Shown one piece after another: positions 25,118 through 34,921 of a stretch of DNA of 64,000 bases (within the stretch, counting starts at the first letter, position 1; each line of letters starts with the position of its first letter). A program made the translations under genes and the position numbers. Under the pieces are notes generated by a model that made no database searches, was not told the origin of the DNA, and saw only the letters and a program-made list of their open reading frames with translations. The DNA is from CAINEC01 sp046303115 (lineage in GTDB: Bacteria; Bacteroidota; Bacteroidia; AKYH767-A; OLB10), in the NCBI GenBank assembly GCA_046303115.1, contig JBKCGZ010000100.1, positions 52,770 to 116,769 on the forward strand. The letters run 5' to 3'.

Positions 25118-27934
25118 TTAAATTACAATATTGACTATTCGTCCGGGAACTACAATGATTTTCTTAGGAGCTCCATCAAATAATTTGGCTGTTTCAGGTG
25201 CAGACAATACCGCCTTCTCTATATCCTCTTTCGTTAGCTGCAGTGAAAGTTTTATTTTCGATTTCACTTTACCATTAATTGAAATTGGATACTCAAATTC
25301 ATCCTCCACTAAATATTCTTCTTTCCATTGAGGGAAGTTTGCCTTAGTTATACTTTCTGAATGACCAAGCTTCTCCCAAAGTTCTTCTGCGAAGTGAGGT
25401 GCATAAGGAGATAATATCACTAACAACGGCTGTAAAATCTCGCGCTTATTACATTTTAAATCGGTTAACTCATTCACACAAATCATGAATGAACTAACTG
25501 TTGTATTAAATGAAAAACGCTCTACATCATCTTCTACTTTCTTAATTGTTTTATGAAGCGTTTTCAATTCTGCTTTTGATGCCGCTTCATCTGAAACTTG
25601 AAAAACATTTTCTTTTCCATGAAACAATCTCCACAAACGACGAAGGAAATTATGCACGCCACTTATTCCTTGCGTACTCCATGGCTTGCTTTGTTCCAGC
25701 GGACCTAAGAACATTTCATATAATCGAAGAGTATCAGCACCGTACTGAAGAATAATATCATCAGGAGTTACCACATTGTATTTGCTCTTCGACATTTTTT
25801 CTACTTCACTTCCGCAGATATACTTTCCATCTTCTAAAATAAATTCAGCATCTGCAAAATCTTCACGCCACTTTTTAAACTCTTCAATATTCAATTCATG
25901 ATTAGGAGCTATTGCAACATCAACATGCAAAGCACTTGTGTTATACTCTTTGCGCAATCCTGCAGAAACAAATTTGTTGGTCCCTACAATGCGATAAACA
26001 AACGCACTCACACCTTGAATCATTCCCTGATTAATCAGCTTTTGCGCTGGTTCATTCATAGGAATAACACCTATATCATACAAGAACTTCGTCCAGAAAC
26101 GCACATACAACAAATGTCCTGTTGCATGCTCTGCACCACCTAAATAAAAATCTACATTCTTCCAGTATTCAACTGCTTCTTTCGATACTAATTCCTTTTC
26201 ATTGTTAGCATCCATGTATCGCAAGTAATACCAACTTGAACCAGCCCAACCAGGCATAGTTGTCGTTTCATACTCATACTCGCCCTTATATTTCCAATCA
26301 GTAGCACGAGCTAAAGGAGGCTCTCCTGTTTCTGTTGGATGAAACTTGTCGATTTCAGGTAAAATCAACGGAAGGTCTGACTCTTCTAACGTTTGTGGGA
26401 TACCGTTCTTGTAATAAATTGGAATAGGCTCTCCCCAATAACGCTGACGACCGAAGGCAGCATCACGTAAACGATAGTTCGTTCTTCCTTTGCCACAACC
26501 AGTTGATTCAATTTTTCCGATGGATGTTTTGATAGCTTCTTTAACATCAAGGCCATTTAGAAAATCAGAATTCATAATAACACCACTCTTGTCATCATAC
26601 GACTCCTGATCTAAACCTGGATGTCCTTTTGGCAACTCCACCACTTGCAAGAAAGGACTTCTTCCAAGCTGACTTGTTAGTTCATTAATAAAATGATTGG
26701 CAAATGCATAATCGCGACTATCATGCGCAGGAACCGCCATTACAGCACCGGTACCATAACCTGCAAGTACATAATCACCCACCCACACTGGAATTTTATT
26801 TCCTGTGAACGGATGAATAACATAAGCTCCTGTAAATTGACCAGTAATCTTTTTTACATCGGCCATTCGTTCACGCTCACTTCTGTTTTTTGCCATCAAC
26901 ACATATTCGTCCACGTTAGTACGATACTCATCTGTTGTAATTTTAGAAACCAACTCATGCTCTGGTGCAAGAGTCACGAAAGAAACTCCAAAAACAGTAT
27001 CGGGGCGAGTTGTAAAAACCTCTATTACATCGTTGCTATTTTCAAGATTAAAGATAATAGATGTTCCTTCACTTTTACCTATCCAGTTGCGTTGCGCTTC
27101 TTTCATCGACTCTGACCAATCTAATGAATCAAGATCAGTCAATAAACGATCTGCATAAGATGTAATTCGCAAACTCCATTGTGGCATTTGCTTACGCTCA
27201 ACAGGAAATCCTCCACGCTCACTAACACCATCTTTCACTTCGTCGTTAGCTAAAACACATCCGAGTGCAGGACACCAGTTTACCCAAGCCTCACTTAAAT
27301 AAGCTAATCGGAAACAAAGTAAAATTTCCGATTTGCGTTCTTCACTAAATGATTTCCAATCAGCAGCAGTAAATGGTGCTAATTCTTGTTCAATGCCCCC
27401 CGTTAAATAAACAGGTTCAAATTGACCCCAACCTTGTGTTTCGAAAATTGAAAGTAAAGTATCAATTGACTCTGCTTTATTTGATTTCGGATTATACCAG
27501 GAATTGAAAAGCTGAATAAATATCCATTGCGTCCATTTGTAATATTCGGGCTCACAGGTTCTGATTTCTCTCGCCCAGTCATAGCAGAATCCCATTTTAT
27601 CCATCTGCTCACGATAGCGCGCGATATTTTTTTCTGTAGTTACCTTCGGATGTTGTCCTGTTTGAATAGCATATTGCTCAGCAGGTAAACCGAAAGCATC
27701 ATAACCCATTGGATGCAAAACATTAAATCCTTTAAGTGATTTATAACGGGCAACAATATCAGATGCAATATATCCTAAAGGATGCCCTACATGCAAACCA
27801 GCTCCTGAAGGATATGGGAACATGTCGAGGACATAATATTTTGGTTTTGTCGGATGTATCGCAGTTTTATAAGTTTCGCGCTTCTTCCATTCACCCTGCC
27901 ATTTGGATTCTATCTCCCTGAAATTGTATTCCAT
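25118..27934 (-). CDS. leuS: Leucyl-tRNA synthetase
   Basis: Class I aminoacyl-tRNA synthetase charging tRNA-Leu. The HIGH motif appears as HVGH at residues 48-51 after FPYPSGAGL. KMSKS is at residues 713-717. The editing domain is recognisable around TTRPDTVFG and GTGAVMAVPAHDSRD. The enzyme is 938 residues, longer than E. coli LeuRS, because of an insertion near residue 155-215 (SIDTLLSIFETQGWGQFEP and following) that is typical of Bacteroidota LeuRS. First gene of the leuS-scpB-DUF3108 unit. Confidence 0.97.
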   Translation of the reverse strand: MEYNFREIESKWQGEWKKRETYKTAIHPTKPKYYVLDMFPYPSGAGLHVGHPLGYIASDIVARYKSLKGFNVLHPMGYDAFGLPAEQYAIQTGQHPKVTTEKNIARYREQMDKMGFCYDWAREIRTCEPEYYKWTQWIFIQLFNSWYNPKSNKAESIDTLLSIFETQGWGQFEPVYLTGGIEQELAPFTAADWKSFSEERKSEILLCFRLAYLSEAWVNWCPALGCVLANDEVKDGVSERGGFPVERKQMPQWSLRITSYADRLLTDLDSLDWSESMKEAQRNWIGKSEGTSIIFNLENSNDVIEVFTTRPDTVFGVSFVTLAPEHELVSKITTDEYRTNVDEYVLMAKNRSERERMADVKKITGQFTGAYVIHPFTGNKIPVWVGDYVLAGYGTGAVMAVPAHDSRDYAFANHFINELTSQLGRSPFLQVVELPKGHPGLDQESYDDKSGVIMNSDFLNGLDVKEAIKTSIGKIESTGCGKGRTNYRLRDAAFGRQRYWGEPIPIYYKNGIPQTLEESDLPLILPEIDKFHPTETGEPPLARATDWKYKGEYEYETTTMPGWAGSSWYYLRYMDANNEKELVSKEAVEYWKNVDFYLGGAEHATGHLLYVRFWTKFLYDIGVIPMNEPAQKLINQGMIQGVSAFVYRIVGTNKFVSAGLRKEYNTSALHVDVAIAPNHELNIEEFKKWREDFADAEFILEDGKYICGSEVEKMSKSKYNVVTPDDIILQYGADTLRLYEMFLGPLEQSKPWSTQGISGVHNFLRRLWRLFHGKENVFQVSDEAASKAELKTLHKTIKKVEDDVERFSFNTTVSSFMICVNELTDLKCNKREILQPLLVILSPYAPHFAEELWEKLGHSESITKANFPQWKEEYLVEDEFEYPISINGKVKSKIKLSLQLTKEDIEKAVLSAPETAKLFDGAPKKIIVVPGRIVNIVI

Positions 27935-28099
27935 TTAATAATTAAAATAAGGGTTACGAAGTTAGCAAAAAGGCGTTGTTTAGCGACCTATTCCTGCATT
28001 TTTCTGATAGGAATTTCATTTGATCTGCTACATTGACGATTTCAGCACTTCATTTTCCATTTATACCGTTGGAAAATAGGGAAATTTGATTCAGCTGAT

Positions 28100-28107
28100 T
28101 ACATTTG
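28100..28107 (+). promoter_or_regulatory. -7 box of the ftsX operon
   Basis: TACATTTG fits TAnnTTTG and lies 27 nt before the ftsX ATG at 28135. No TTG at the ideal distance is visible. Confidence 0.45.
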
Positions 28108-28134
28108 CGGTTAAGTAAAGAAATTTAGCTGTAA

Positions 28135-28983
28135 ATGAATGTTTTGAAAAATCCATCGGGAGTATCTAATATTATCAGTATCACGTTGGTATTGATAGTT
28201 TTAGGCACTTTAGGATTAATCCTTTCGAGTGCGCAGAAGATTTCTAATCACTTAAAAGAAAATGTAGAGGTGGCTATTACACTGAAAAGTGATTCTGATT
28301 CGGTGTCCATTCAGCAATTTGTTCAACAACTTAAATCGGCTGATTACGCTAAAAATGTTCAGTACATCACGAAAGAAGAGGCTGCTATTAAATTGCAAAA
28401 AGAGTTAGGCGAAAACTTTGTCGACTTTTTAGGCTACAATCCATTAAAACCCTCTATCATCATTTCGTTTAAATCAAACTATACTGAAAAGGTACTTTTA
28501 AAAAGCACTATTAACCGAATAGCAGCGAACCCATTAATTGACGATATTCAATATCAAGAATCGTTGATTTCAGAATTAAATGAGAACTTAAAAACCATTG
28601 CAATCATATTACTTAGTTTCACCTCTCTTTTAATTATTGTTGCAATCGGATTAATCAATAATACCATTCGTATTGCATTGTATTCACAGCGACAAATTAT
28701 CAGAAGCATGTTGCTGGTGGGAGCTAAAAAGAACTTTATTAGAAAACCATTCCTAATCGACAGTATTAGAAATGGAATATTAGGCGGGTTGTTCTCAATT
28801 ATAATTTTGTTGACGTGTATTTATTTTGCGGAGCAAAAAATTGCAGACTTAAAAAATCTTATTGATACAAATACACTAATTCAGGTTGGAGGATTGCTAC
28901 TATCATGCGGAGTAGTATTATCATTCACCTGCACATTAATCGCATTAAACAGACATTTAAAGTATAGAACTAATCTATTATAA
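28135..28983 (+). CDS. ftsX: Cell division protein FtsX
   Basis: Inner-membrane partner of FtsE that transmits ATP-driven conformational change to periplasmic cell-wall hydrolases during division. One membrane helix is at about residues 14-36 (ISITLVLIVLGTLGLIL). It is followed by the extracellular domain (ENVEVAITLKSDSD onward) and three C-terminal helices of the FtsX fold at roughly residues 155-275. Length 282 residues is normal. It leads the unit ftsX-DUF3098-uppP-truB, whose genes are 1-4 bp apart or overlapping. ftsE is not adjacent. Confidence 0.93.
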   Translation: MNVLKNPSGVSNIISITLVLIVLGTLGLILSSAQKISNHLKENVEVAITLKSDSDSVSIQQFVQQLKSADYAKNVQYITKEEAAIKLQKELGENFVDFLGYNPLKPSIIISFKSNYTEKVLLKSTINRIAANPLIDDIQYQESLISELNENLKTIAIILLSFTSLLIIVAIGLINNTIRIALYSQRQIIRSMLLVGAKKNFIRKPFLIDSIRNGILGGLFSIIILLTCIYFAEQKIADLKNLIDTNTLIQVGGLLLSCGVVLSFTCTLIALNRHLKYRTNLL

Positions 28984-28987
28984 TTTT

Positions 28988-29272
28988 ATGGCGAAGAAAG
29001 AAGTAAATAAAACGATTAGCACTGAAAAAACGAGTGCCACTCCAAGTGAAGGATTCGTGTTTTCAAAAGTTAATTTTCAATTGTTAATTGCAAGCCTTAT
29101 AACAATTGTTATTGGCTATGCATTAATGGCGGGTGGCAAATCAGATGATCCAAATAAATTCAGCGAAGAGATTTTCAACTTCCAAAGAATTACACTTGCG
29201 CCAATAATTGTATTGGCAGGCTATGCAATAGGCATTTACGCAATTCTGAAAAAATCAAAAGACACTGAATGA
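28988..29272 (+). CDS. DUF3098 domain-containing small membrane protein
   Basis: 94 residues with two membrane helices (about 33-52 and 70-88) and the family core LIASLITIVIGYALMAGGKS. DUF3098 proteins are small Bacteroidota proteins of unknown function that I recall next to ftsX and uppP. Its stop overlaps the uppP start by 4 bp (ATGA), so expression is coupled. A role in envelope or division is suggested only by context. Confidence 0.9.
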   Translation: MAKKEVNKTISTEKTSATPSEGFVFSKVNFQLLIASLITIVIGYALMAGGKSDDPNKFSEEIFNFQRITLAPIIVLAGYAIGIYAILKKSKDTE

Positions 29273-30078
29273 ATTTATTTCAGTCGATTGTACTAGCAAT
29301 TGTAGAGGGAATCACGGAATTCTTACCTGTTTCTTCAACTGGCCATATGGTTATTGCTTCATCGTTAATGGGAATCGCCAATGATGATTTTACTAAGACG
29401 TTTACAGTGGCAATTCAGTTTGGTGCAATCTTATCGGTTGTTGTTTTATACTTAAAACGCTTTTTTCAGAGTATTAATTTTTATTTCAAATTATTTATAG
29501 GATTTATCCCAGCTGCAATACTCGGGTTAATATTTGATGATTACATTGACGCCCTATTAGGCAATGTACTTGTAGTTGCTTATACATTATTAGTTGGCGG
29601 AGTTATTCTGATTTTTTTAGAAGAGCTTTTAAAGCACAAAGAAATTGAAGACAGCATTGACGATATTACGTACCCTAAAGCATTTAAAGTGGGTATCTTT
29701 CAGTGTTTAGCAATGATTCCTGGAGTATCGAGATCTGCCTCAACAATTATTGGAGGGATGCTTCAGAACTTAAGCAGAAAAACAGCTGCAGAATTTTCAT
29801 TTTTCTTAGCATTACCCACTATGTTTGGAGCGACTGTTTTAAAAGTTTATAAGTTTTATAAAGCGATGGACGAAAAAGGCGTGTCTTTTTCCGGAAACGA
29901 AAAAATGCTTTTGATAGTAGGAAATGTTGTTGCATTTGCCGTAGCAATGGTCGCCATAAAAGCCTTCATTACTTATTTAACGAAGCATGGTTTTAAAGTT
30001 TTTGGTTATTACCGAATAGCAGTTGGTCTCTTAATTATCTTGCTTTACATTTTAGATTTCGATATTCAACTTATATAA
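29269..30078 (+). CDS. uppP: Undecaprenyl-diphosphatase
   Basis: Polytopic membrane phosphatase of the BacA type that recycles undecaprenyl pyrophosphate for peptidoglycan synthesis and confers bacitracin tolerance. The two catalytic motifs are present: E13GITEFLPVSSTGH at the N-terminus and PGVSRSASTI in the middle. There are seven to eight hydrophobic helices over 269 residues. Translationally coupled with DUF3098 upstream and 1 bp from truB downstream. Confidence 0.96.
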   Translation: MNLFQSIVLAIVEGITEFLPVSSTGHMVIASSLMGIANDDFTKTFTVAIQFGAILSVVVLYLKRFFQSINFYFKLFIGFIPAAILGLIFDDYIDALLGNVLVVAYTLLVGGVILIFLEELLKHKEIEDSIDDITYPKAFKVGIFQCLAMIPGVSRSASTIIGGMLQNLSRKTAAEFSFFLALPTMFGATVLKVYKFYKAMDEKGVSFSGNEKMLLIVGNVVAFAVAMVAIKAFITYLTKHGFKVFGYYRIAVGLLIILLYILDFDIQLI

Positions 30079-30079
30079 A

Positions 30080-30769
30080 ATGAATATTGAATCACCAACT
30101 GTAAATGATGGAGAGGTTTTATTAGTCAATAAGCCTTTAACATGGACCTCAACTGATGTAGTTCGAAAATTAAAGGGGATTTTAAAAGTTAAAAAAATCG
30201 GACATGCGGGAACGTTAGACCCTTTGGCAACGGGACTATTAATTATCTGCACTGGCAAAAAGACTAAAACAATTCCTTTTATTCAAGAGGAAGAAAAAGA
30301 GTATACTGGTACTTTTTATTTGGGAGCCACTACTCCGTCTTTTGATAAAGAAACAGAACACGATTCCACATTTGACATTTCAGGAATAAGCAATGAGCAG
30401 ATTTTGGAAGCTGTTGAAAAACTGAAAGGGCATCAGCTACAAACCCCTCCTATGTTTTCTGCGGTAAAAGTCAATGGTAAGAGAGCCTATGCCATTGCCC
30501 GTCTAGGTGAAACAGTTGAACTGAAATCAAAGCCTATTGAAATCAAAGAATTTGAAATAAGCAGAATTGAACTACCCGAAATAAACTTCAGAATCGTTTG
30601 CACAAAAGGTACTTACATTCGATCGATTGCTCGCGATTTAGGCGAATTATTACAAAATGGAGCCTATCTGACCAAATTAGTCAGAACCAGAATTGGCCCA
30701 CACTTGCTCTCAGAAGCATCTGAAATTGAGTCGTTTAAGTCGAATATTGACGGCGATTCCAAGCAATAA
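30080..30769 (+). CDS. truB: tRNA pseudouridine(55) synthase TruB
   Basis: Converts U55 of tRNA T-loops to pseudouridine. Catalytic D47 lies in GHAGTLDPLATG. Other family blocks are PPMFSAVKVNGKRAYAIAR and CTKGTYIRSIARDLG. At 229 residues it is the compact form lacking the C-terminal PUA domain, as is usual in the phylum. Last gene of the ftsX unit; an intergenic region of 193 bp with a promoter for queA follows. Confidence 0.96.
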   Translation: MNIESPTVNDGEVLLVNKPLTWTSTDVVRKLKGILKVKKIGHAGTLDPLATGLLIICTGKKTKTIPFIQEEEKEYTGTFYLGATTPSFDKETEHDSTFDISGISNEQILEAVEKLKGHQLQTPPMFSAVKVNGKRAYAIARLGETVELKSKPIEIKEFEISRIELPEINFRIVCTKGTYIRSIARDLGELLQNGAYLTKLVRTRIGPHLLSEASEIESFKSNIDGDSKQ

Positions 30770-30883
30770 ATCTCCCTTTTTTAAACGATTGCAATTCAGC
30801 ATCTTACACAAAACAAAAGTTTTTAGTCGCTGATTACTAAATCCTTACAGGCTTGTCACATACGTTTAGGCTATTTCATGCCC

Positions 30884-30891
30884 TATCTTTG
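30884..30891 (+). promoter_or_regulatory. -7 box of queA-ispD
   Basis: TATCTTTG at this place predicts a leader of roughly 65-70 nt before queA. A TTG at the normal -33 distance is not present. The leader contains an AGTTG...CAACT inverted pair but no preQ1-riboswitch consensus. Confidence 0.5.
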
Positions 30892-30962
30892 GCGTCCCAA
30901 TATAGTTGCTTTTCAAACGACTGTTGGACAACAACTAACAATATTTAAAGCCCGTAAGCTAC

Positions 30963-32015
30963 ATGAAACTATCGCAGTTCAAATTCAGTTTTAACGAAAA
31001 ACTTCTTGCTAATCACCCATCAGCCAACAGAGATGAATCTCGCTTAATGGTAATTCACCGCAGCACAGGTAAAATTGAGCATAAGGTATTTAAAGATGTA
31101 CTCGACTATTTTAATGATGGTGATGTACTAGCTTTAAATAACACCAAAGTATTCCCAGCTCGTCTTTATGGAAATAAGGAAAAAACAGGAGCTAAAATTG
31201 AAGTGTTTTTACTTCGTGAATTAAATGCAGAGAGTAAGCTTTGGGATGTTTTAGTAGATCCTGCGCGTAAAATTAGAATTGGTAACAAATTATACTTTGG
31301 AGATGATGATAATTTAGTTGCTGAAGTAATTGATAATACCACATCTAGAGGAAGAACGCTTCGCTTTTTATTTGATGGAACTTCTGAAGAATTTCGAGAA
31401 GTAATTGAGCAGTTAGGTAACACTCCATTACCAAAATACATAAAACGTAAAGCAGAGCCAGCAGATAAAGAACGTTACCAAACAGTTTTTGCCAAGAATG
31501 AAGGGGCCGTTGCTGCTCCAACTGCAGGTTTACATTTTAGTCGTGAGTTATTAAAGCGTTTAGAATTGAAAGGTTGTAATCTTGCTGAAGTAACATTACA
31601 CGTTGGGTTGGGAACTTTCCGTCCAGTAGAAGTAGAAGATTTAACAAAGCATAAAATGGAGTCTGAGCAATTTTTCATTCCTCAGGATGCCGTAAATATT
31701 ATCAATAAAGCGAAGGCAAATAAGAAGAATATTTGTGCTGTTGGAACAACAACTATGCGTTGCTTAGAGACTTCTGTTTCTACAATGGGAGAGTTAAAAC
31801 CTAATTCAGGCTGGACCAACAAATTCATTTTCCCTCCTTACGATTTTAGCATCGCTAACATGATGATTACTAATTTCCATATGCCGGAGTCTACATTATT
31901 AATGATGACAACTGCATTTGGTGGTTATGATTTAATTATGGAAGCTTATCGAGTAGCGCAAAAAGAAAAATACCGTTTCTATAGCTACGGAGATGCGATG
32001 TTAATTCTTGATTAA
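30963..32015 (+). CDS. queA: S-adenosylmethionine:tRNA ribosyltransferase-isomerase QueA
   Basis: Transfers and isomerises the ribosyl part of SAM onto preQ1-tRNA to make epoxyqueuosine, a late step of queuosine synthesis. Family blocks seen: LALNNTKVFPARLYG, AAPTAGLHFS, VTLHVGLGTFRPVE and the C-terminal MMITNFHMPESTLLMM. Length 350 residues is normal. Its stop overlaps the ispD start by one base (TAATG), so the two are coupled. Confidence 0.97.
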   Translation: MKLSQFKFSFNEKLLANHPSANRDESRLMVIHRSTGKIEHKVFKDVLDYFNDGDVLALNNTKVFPARLYGNKEKTGAKIEVFLLRELNAESKLWDVLVDPARKIRIGNKLYFGDDDNLVAEVIDNTTSRGRTLRFLFDGTSEEFREVIEQLGNTPLPKYIKRKAEPADKERYQTVFAKNEGAVAAPTAGLHFSRELLKRLELKGCNLAEVTLHVGLGTFRPVEVEDLTKHKMESEQFFIPQDAVNIINKAKANKKNICAVGTTTMRCLETSVSTMGELKPNSGWTNKFIFPPYDFSIANMMITNFHMPESTLLMMTTAFGGYDLIMEAYRVAQKEKYRFYSYGDAMLILD

Positions 32016-32671
32016 TGACTAAAGTTGCGATAATCGTTGCTGGTGGAATTGGTAGCAGAATGGCGGCTGACCTTCCGAAGCAATTTTTGCCTATCGCAAA
32101 CGAACCTTTATTGTTTCATACGTTACGCAAATTTGAAAATTCAGTAGATGACCTTATTTTGGTGATGCATCCAGAATGGATAGCCTATTGGAGTGATTTA
32201 ATAGCGCAGCATTCATTCAACGTAAAGCATACTATTGTTGTTGGTGGACAAACACGTGCACGGTCTGTATTAAATGGATTAGATCACGTTAAAAGCGATT
32301 GCCTCGTAGCTATTCATGACGCAGCCAGGCCTACAGTTACAAAGGATCTGATTGATTCAACTTTTAAAAATGCTGAAAAGTATGGCGCTTGTATTCCTGT
32401 TATTGATTTAAAGGATAGTATACGGGAGATTTCAGAAGATGGCAATAGTAAGGCCGTTAATCGTAGTAAATATAAGAGTGTTCAAACACCTCAAACTTTT
32501 CATGCATCAATTTTAAAAGCTGCATTTGAGAATAAAGATTATGAAAAGTACACCGATGATGCTTCATTAGTAGAGGCAAATGGGACACCGATTTTTTTAA
32601 TTGATGGAGAAGAAAAAAACATTAAAGTAACTACAGCATCAGACTTGATTTTAGTTGCTTCTTTTATTTAA
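32015..32671 (+). CDS. ispD: 2-C-methyl-D-erythritol 4-phosphate cytidylyltransferase
   Basis: Third step of the MEP isoprenoid pathway, joining CTP and methylerythritol phosphate. The N-terminal nucleotide-binding loop IIVAGGIGSRMAADLPKQFL is present, followed by VGGQTRARSVLNGL, IHDAARP and the C-terminal YTDDASLVE. 218 residues, normal size. Coupled to queA by a 1-bp overlap. The isoprenoid product links functionally to UppP and menaquinone genes elsewhere in the window. Confidence 0.95.
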   Translation: MTKVAIIVAGGIGSRMAADLPKQFLPIANEPLLFHTLRKFENSVDDLILVMHPEWIAYWSDLIAQHSFNVKHTIVVGGQTRARSVLNGLDHVKSDCLVAIHDAARPTVTKDLIDSTFKNAEKYGACIPVIDLKDSIREISEDGNSKAVNRSKYKSVQTPQTFHASILKAAFENKDYEKYTDDASLVEANGTPIFLIDGEEKNIKVTTASDLILVASFI

Positions 32672-32784
32672 TTTTCAATAAAATAATTCATTGTTTTTCT
32701 CGTTTTTAAATTAACACTTGATTGTGTAAATTGATTTTCCATATAATTTCAAATTAACTTTAAATCTCGTATAATTGTATAGCT

Positions 32785-34362
32785 ATGAAAAATGTGGGCT
32801 ATAATAACTTTTTGAAGAAGAAACTATTGTTGGTTACTTGTTTAATTATAGTATCCTCACATTTTGCATTCGCCGCTAATCGCGACACACTGAAATCTCC
32901 GATTTTTAAAAACGATTATATAAATGGACTTGTTGGAGATGAAGATCAAATAAGAGCTGGGCTTTTATATGATGTAACGAGAGATAAAATTGTTTGGGAT
33001 AAAAAAGGTGATCAGGTATTCCCGATTGCTTCACTCACAAAAATGATGGTAGGTCTTTTAGCTATCGAAGATATCGAGGCTGGAAAAATCTCCATGTCGG
33101 ACACTATTACCATTACGAGCACCTACAAGAAAAAAATCAAAAGAAGAAAATGGGCTACTTATACTCTTCGCTACGATTATACATTTGAAGATGTATTAAA
33201 GATGGCGATGGTTGCATCACACAATGAAAGCACCATTTGGATTGCCAAGCATTGTGCGCCAAGTGTAGAAGAATTCGTTACACGTATGAATGAGAAGGCG
33301 GCTCAACTTGGACTAACTTCTACCAAATACTACAACACTTCAGGGCTTCCAGGATATGGTTCAACACCAGATAATAGTTCTTCGTCACGCGACTTATTAT
33401 TATTAGGAATGGAAATAACGAAGCATGCGCAATTGATGAAGATTACTTCTATTCCTTATGCAACAGTAAGTAATGGGAAGTTTAAAACCACCTACAGAAA
33501 TCATAATGGGTTAGTAATAAATTATAATGATGAAGTAGACGGAATTAAAACTGGCTATACTAAAGCTGCAGGATTTTGTTTGGTTTCTACATGTAGTCGC
33601 GGTGGACATAAATTGATGGGGGTTGTTTTAGGTTGTCAAAGTGCAGTGGTAAGAAATGGATTAGTAGCTTCAATGGTAAACAACTACTTTGATGCAATTA
33701 AGCTAGGGCGCCTAGGAGAAGGTCCTATTGATGGATTCCAGTCGAAATTATTTTTAGATAGTGTCGATAGAGGCTTAGCGGTAATTATTCCAACGATTGA
33801 TACAACTTCTAAAGAAGCTCCCGATTTAAAATATGCTTACACGTATAAAACGGTCTATGAGAAGGTGCGATCTACACATACCGTTAAAAGAGGTGATAAC
33901 TTAAGCAAGATTGCTGATAAGTACAATGTAGCATTAGCAGACCTGAAAAAATGGAATAAGATTAAAAAGAATACTATCCAAGCTGGCCAAAAATTAGCTG
34001 TTTACAAAACAGTAAAGAAGAAAATTCAAATCAAGATTGTCGTTGATCCAGATGAAGAAAAAGAGGATTTGGCTTGCAACGATAAAGATTTGAAGTGTGG
34101 CGATGAAGAGGCGGAAAACTATAACAACAAAACAGAAGTTAAAACTGAACCTAAAACAACGACAAAAAACACAACGGCGAATAATTCACAAGTAAAGAAA
34201 GTAAAACCTGTTTTTATTTATCATACCGTTCAACCGGGTGATACACTTTGGAGAATTTCACAACGTTACCAGTTAAATATTGACGAAATAAAAAAGGTCA
34301 ATAATATTTCAGGTACGAATTTAAAGAAGGGAACTAAAATTAAAATCCCTGTAAAAGGTTAA
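32785..34362 (+). CDS. D-alanyl-D-alanine carboxypeptidase with two LysM domains
   Basis: Periplasmic penicillin-binding protein of peptidase family S11 that trims peptidoglycan pentapeptides. Signal peptide about residues 1-31. The three active-site motifs are S83-x-x-K86 (SLTK), S145-H-N and K255-T-G. After the catalytic part come LysM 1 (about residues 363-410, HTVKRGDNLSKIADKYNV) and a Lys/Glu/Thr-rich linker. LysM 2 is at the C-terminus (about 478-525, HTVQPGDTLWRISQRYQL). Two LysM modules on an S11 enzyme are unusual outside this phylum and should tether it to the wall. Followed by a DUF4468 gene after 13 bp. Confidence 0.94.
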   Translation: MKNVGYNNFLKKKLLLVTCLIIVSSHFAFAANRDTLKSPIFKNDYINGLVGDEDQIRAGLLYDVTRDKIVWDKKGDQVFPIASLTKMMVGLLAIEDIEAGKISMSDTITITSTYKKKIKRRKWATYTLRYDYTFEDVLKMAMVASHNESTIWIAKHCAPSVEEFVTRMNEKAAQLGLTSTKYYNTSGLPGYGSTPDNSSSSRDLLLLGMEITKHAQLMKITSIPYATVSNGKFKTTYRNHNGLVINYNDEVDGIKTGYTKAAGFCLVSTCSRGGHKLMGVVLGCQSAVVRNGLVASMVNNYFDAIKLGRLGEGPIDGFQSKLFLDSVDRGLAVIIPTIDTTSKEAPDLKYAYTYKTVYEKVRSTHTVKRGDNLSKIADKYNVALADLKKWNKIKKNTIQAGQKLAVYKTVKKKIQIKIVVDPDEEKEDLACNDKDLKCGDEEAENYNNKTEVKTEPKTTTKNTTANNSQVKKVKPVFIYHTVQPGDTLWRISQRYQLNIDEIKKVNNISGTNLKKGTKIKIPVKG

Positions 34363-34375
34363 TCAAATTTTATTC

Positions 34376-34900
34376 ATGAAAAAATTACTTCTAACAATCT
34401 TGACATTGTTTTCGATGAACTATGCTTTTTGCCAAGCAACAAAAAGCACCGTTAAACTTCCTATTGATGAAACAAGTAAGCTTATCACTTATTTAAAGGA
34501 TGTGGATCGTGCAGGCGTAGTAAAGGATACTTTATTTGAAAAAGTAATTTCTTGGGCAAAAGAGTATTATAAAAATCCCTATGATGTAATCCGAGAGCAA
34601 AATAAAGAAGCAGGCAAGATAGTTTGCAAGGCGCGATATAAGATTGTAAACCCTCCAGATAAAAAAGGATTTTCTTCTGATGCAGGCTTAGTGCAGTATA
34701 CATTAACATTTCAAATTACAGATTCAAAAATAAAATGTACGTTATCTGAAATCAATTGGAAACAGACGTCTTATTATGCTTGCGAAAAGTGGATGGACAC
34801 CAGCAATCAGTATTATAAAACAGAATTTGAATATTATCTTGAACAGGTAGATTATAACTCTAAACAAATACTTAAGTCGTTAGATAAATCAATTCATTAG
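34376..34900 (+). CDS. DUF4468 domain-containing secreted protein
   Basis: 174 residues with signal peptide MKKLLLTILTLFSMNYAFCQ. The rest is a DUF4468 domain with TBP-like fold (GVVKDTLFEKVISWAKEYYKNP, then VCKARYKI and LTFQITDSKIKCTLSEINWK). The family is common in Bacteroidota and has no established function. It starts 13 bp after the LysM carboxypeptidase gene and is probably co-transcribed, and converges on the adhesin gene. Confidence 0.88.
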   Translation: MKKLLLTILTLFSMNYAFCQATKSTVKLPIDETSKLITYLKDVDRAGVVKDTLFEKVISWAKEYYKNPYDVIREQNKEAGKIVCKARYKIVNPPDKKGFSSDAGLVQYTLTFQITDSKIKCTLSEINWKQTSYYACEKWMDTSNQYYKTEFEYYLEQVDYNSKQILKSLDKSIH

Positions 34901-34921
34901 TATTTGAATTGCATTTTGAAA

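Noticed and set aside
30892..30962. preQ1 riboswitch in the queA leader
   Set aside because: The leader is long enough, but neither the preQ1-I C-rich loop nor the A-rich tail consensus is present; only a simple AGTTG/CAACT pair is visible.
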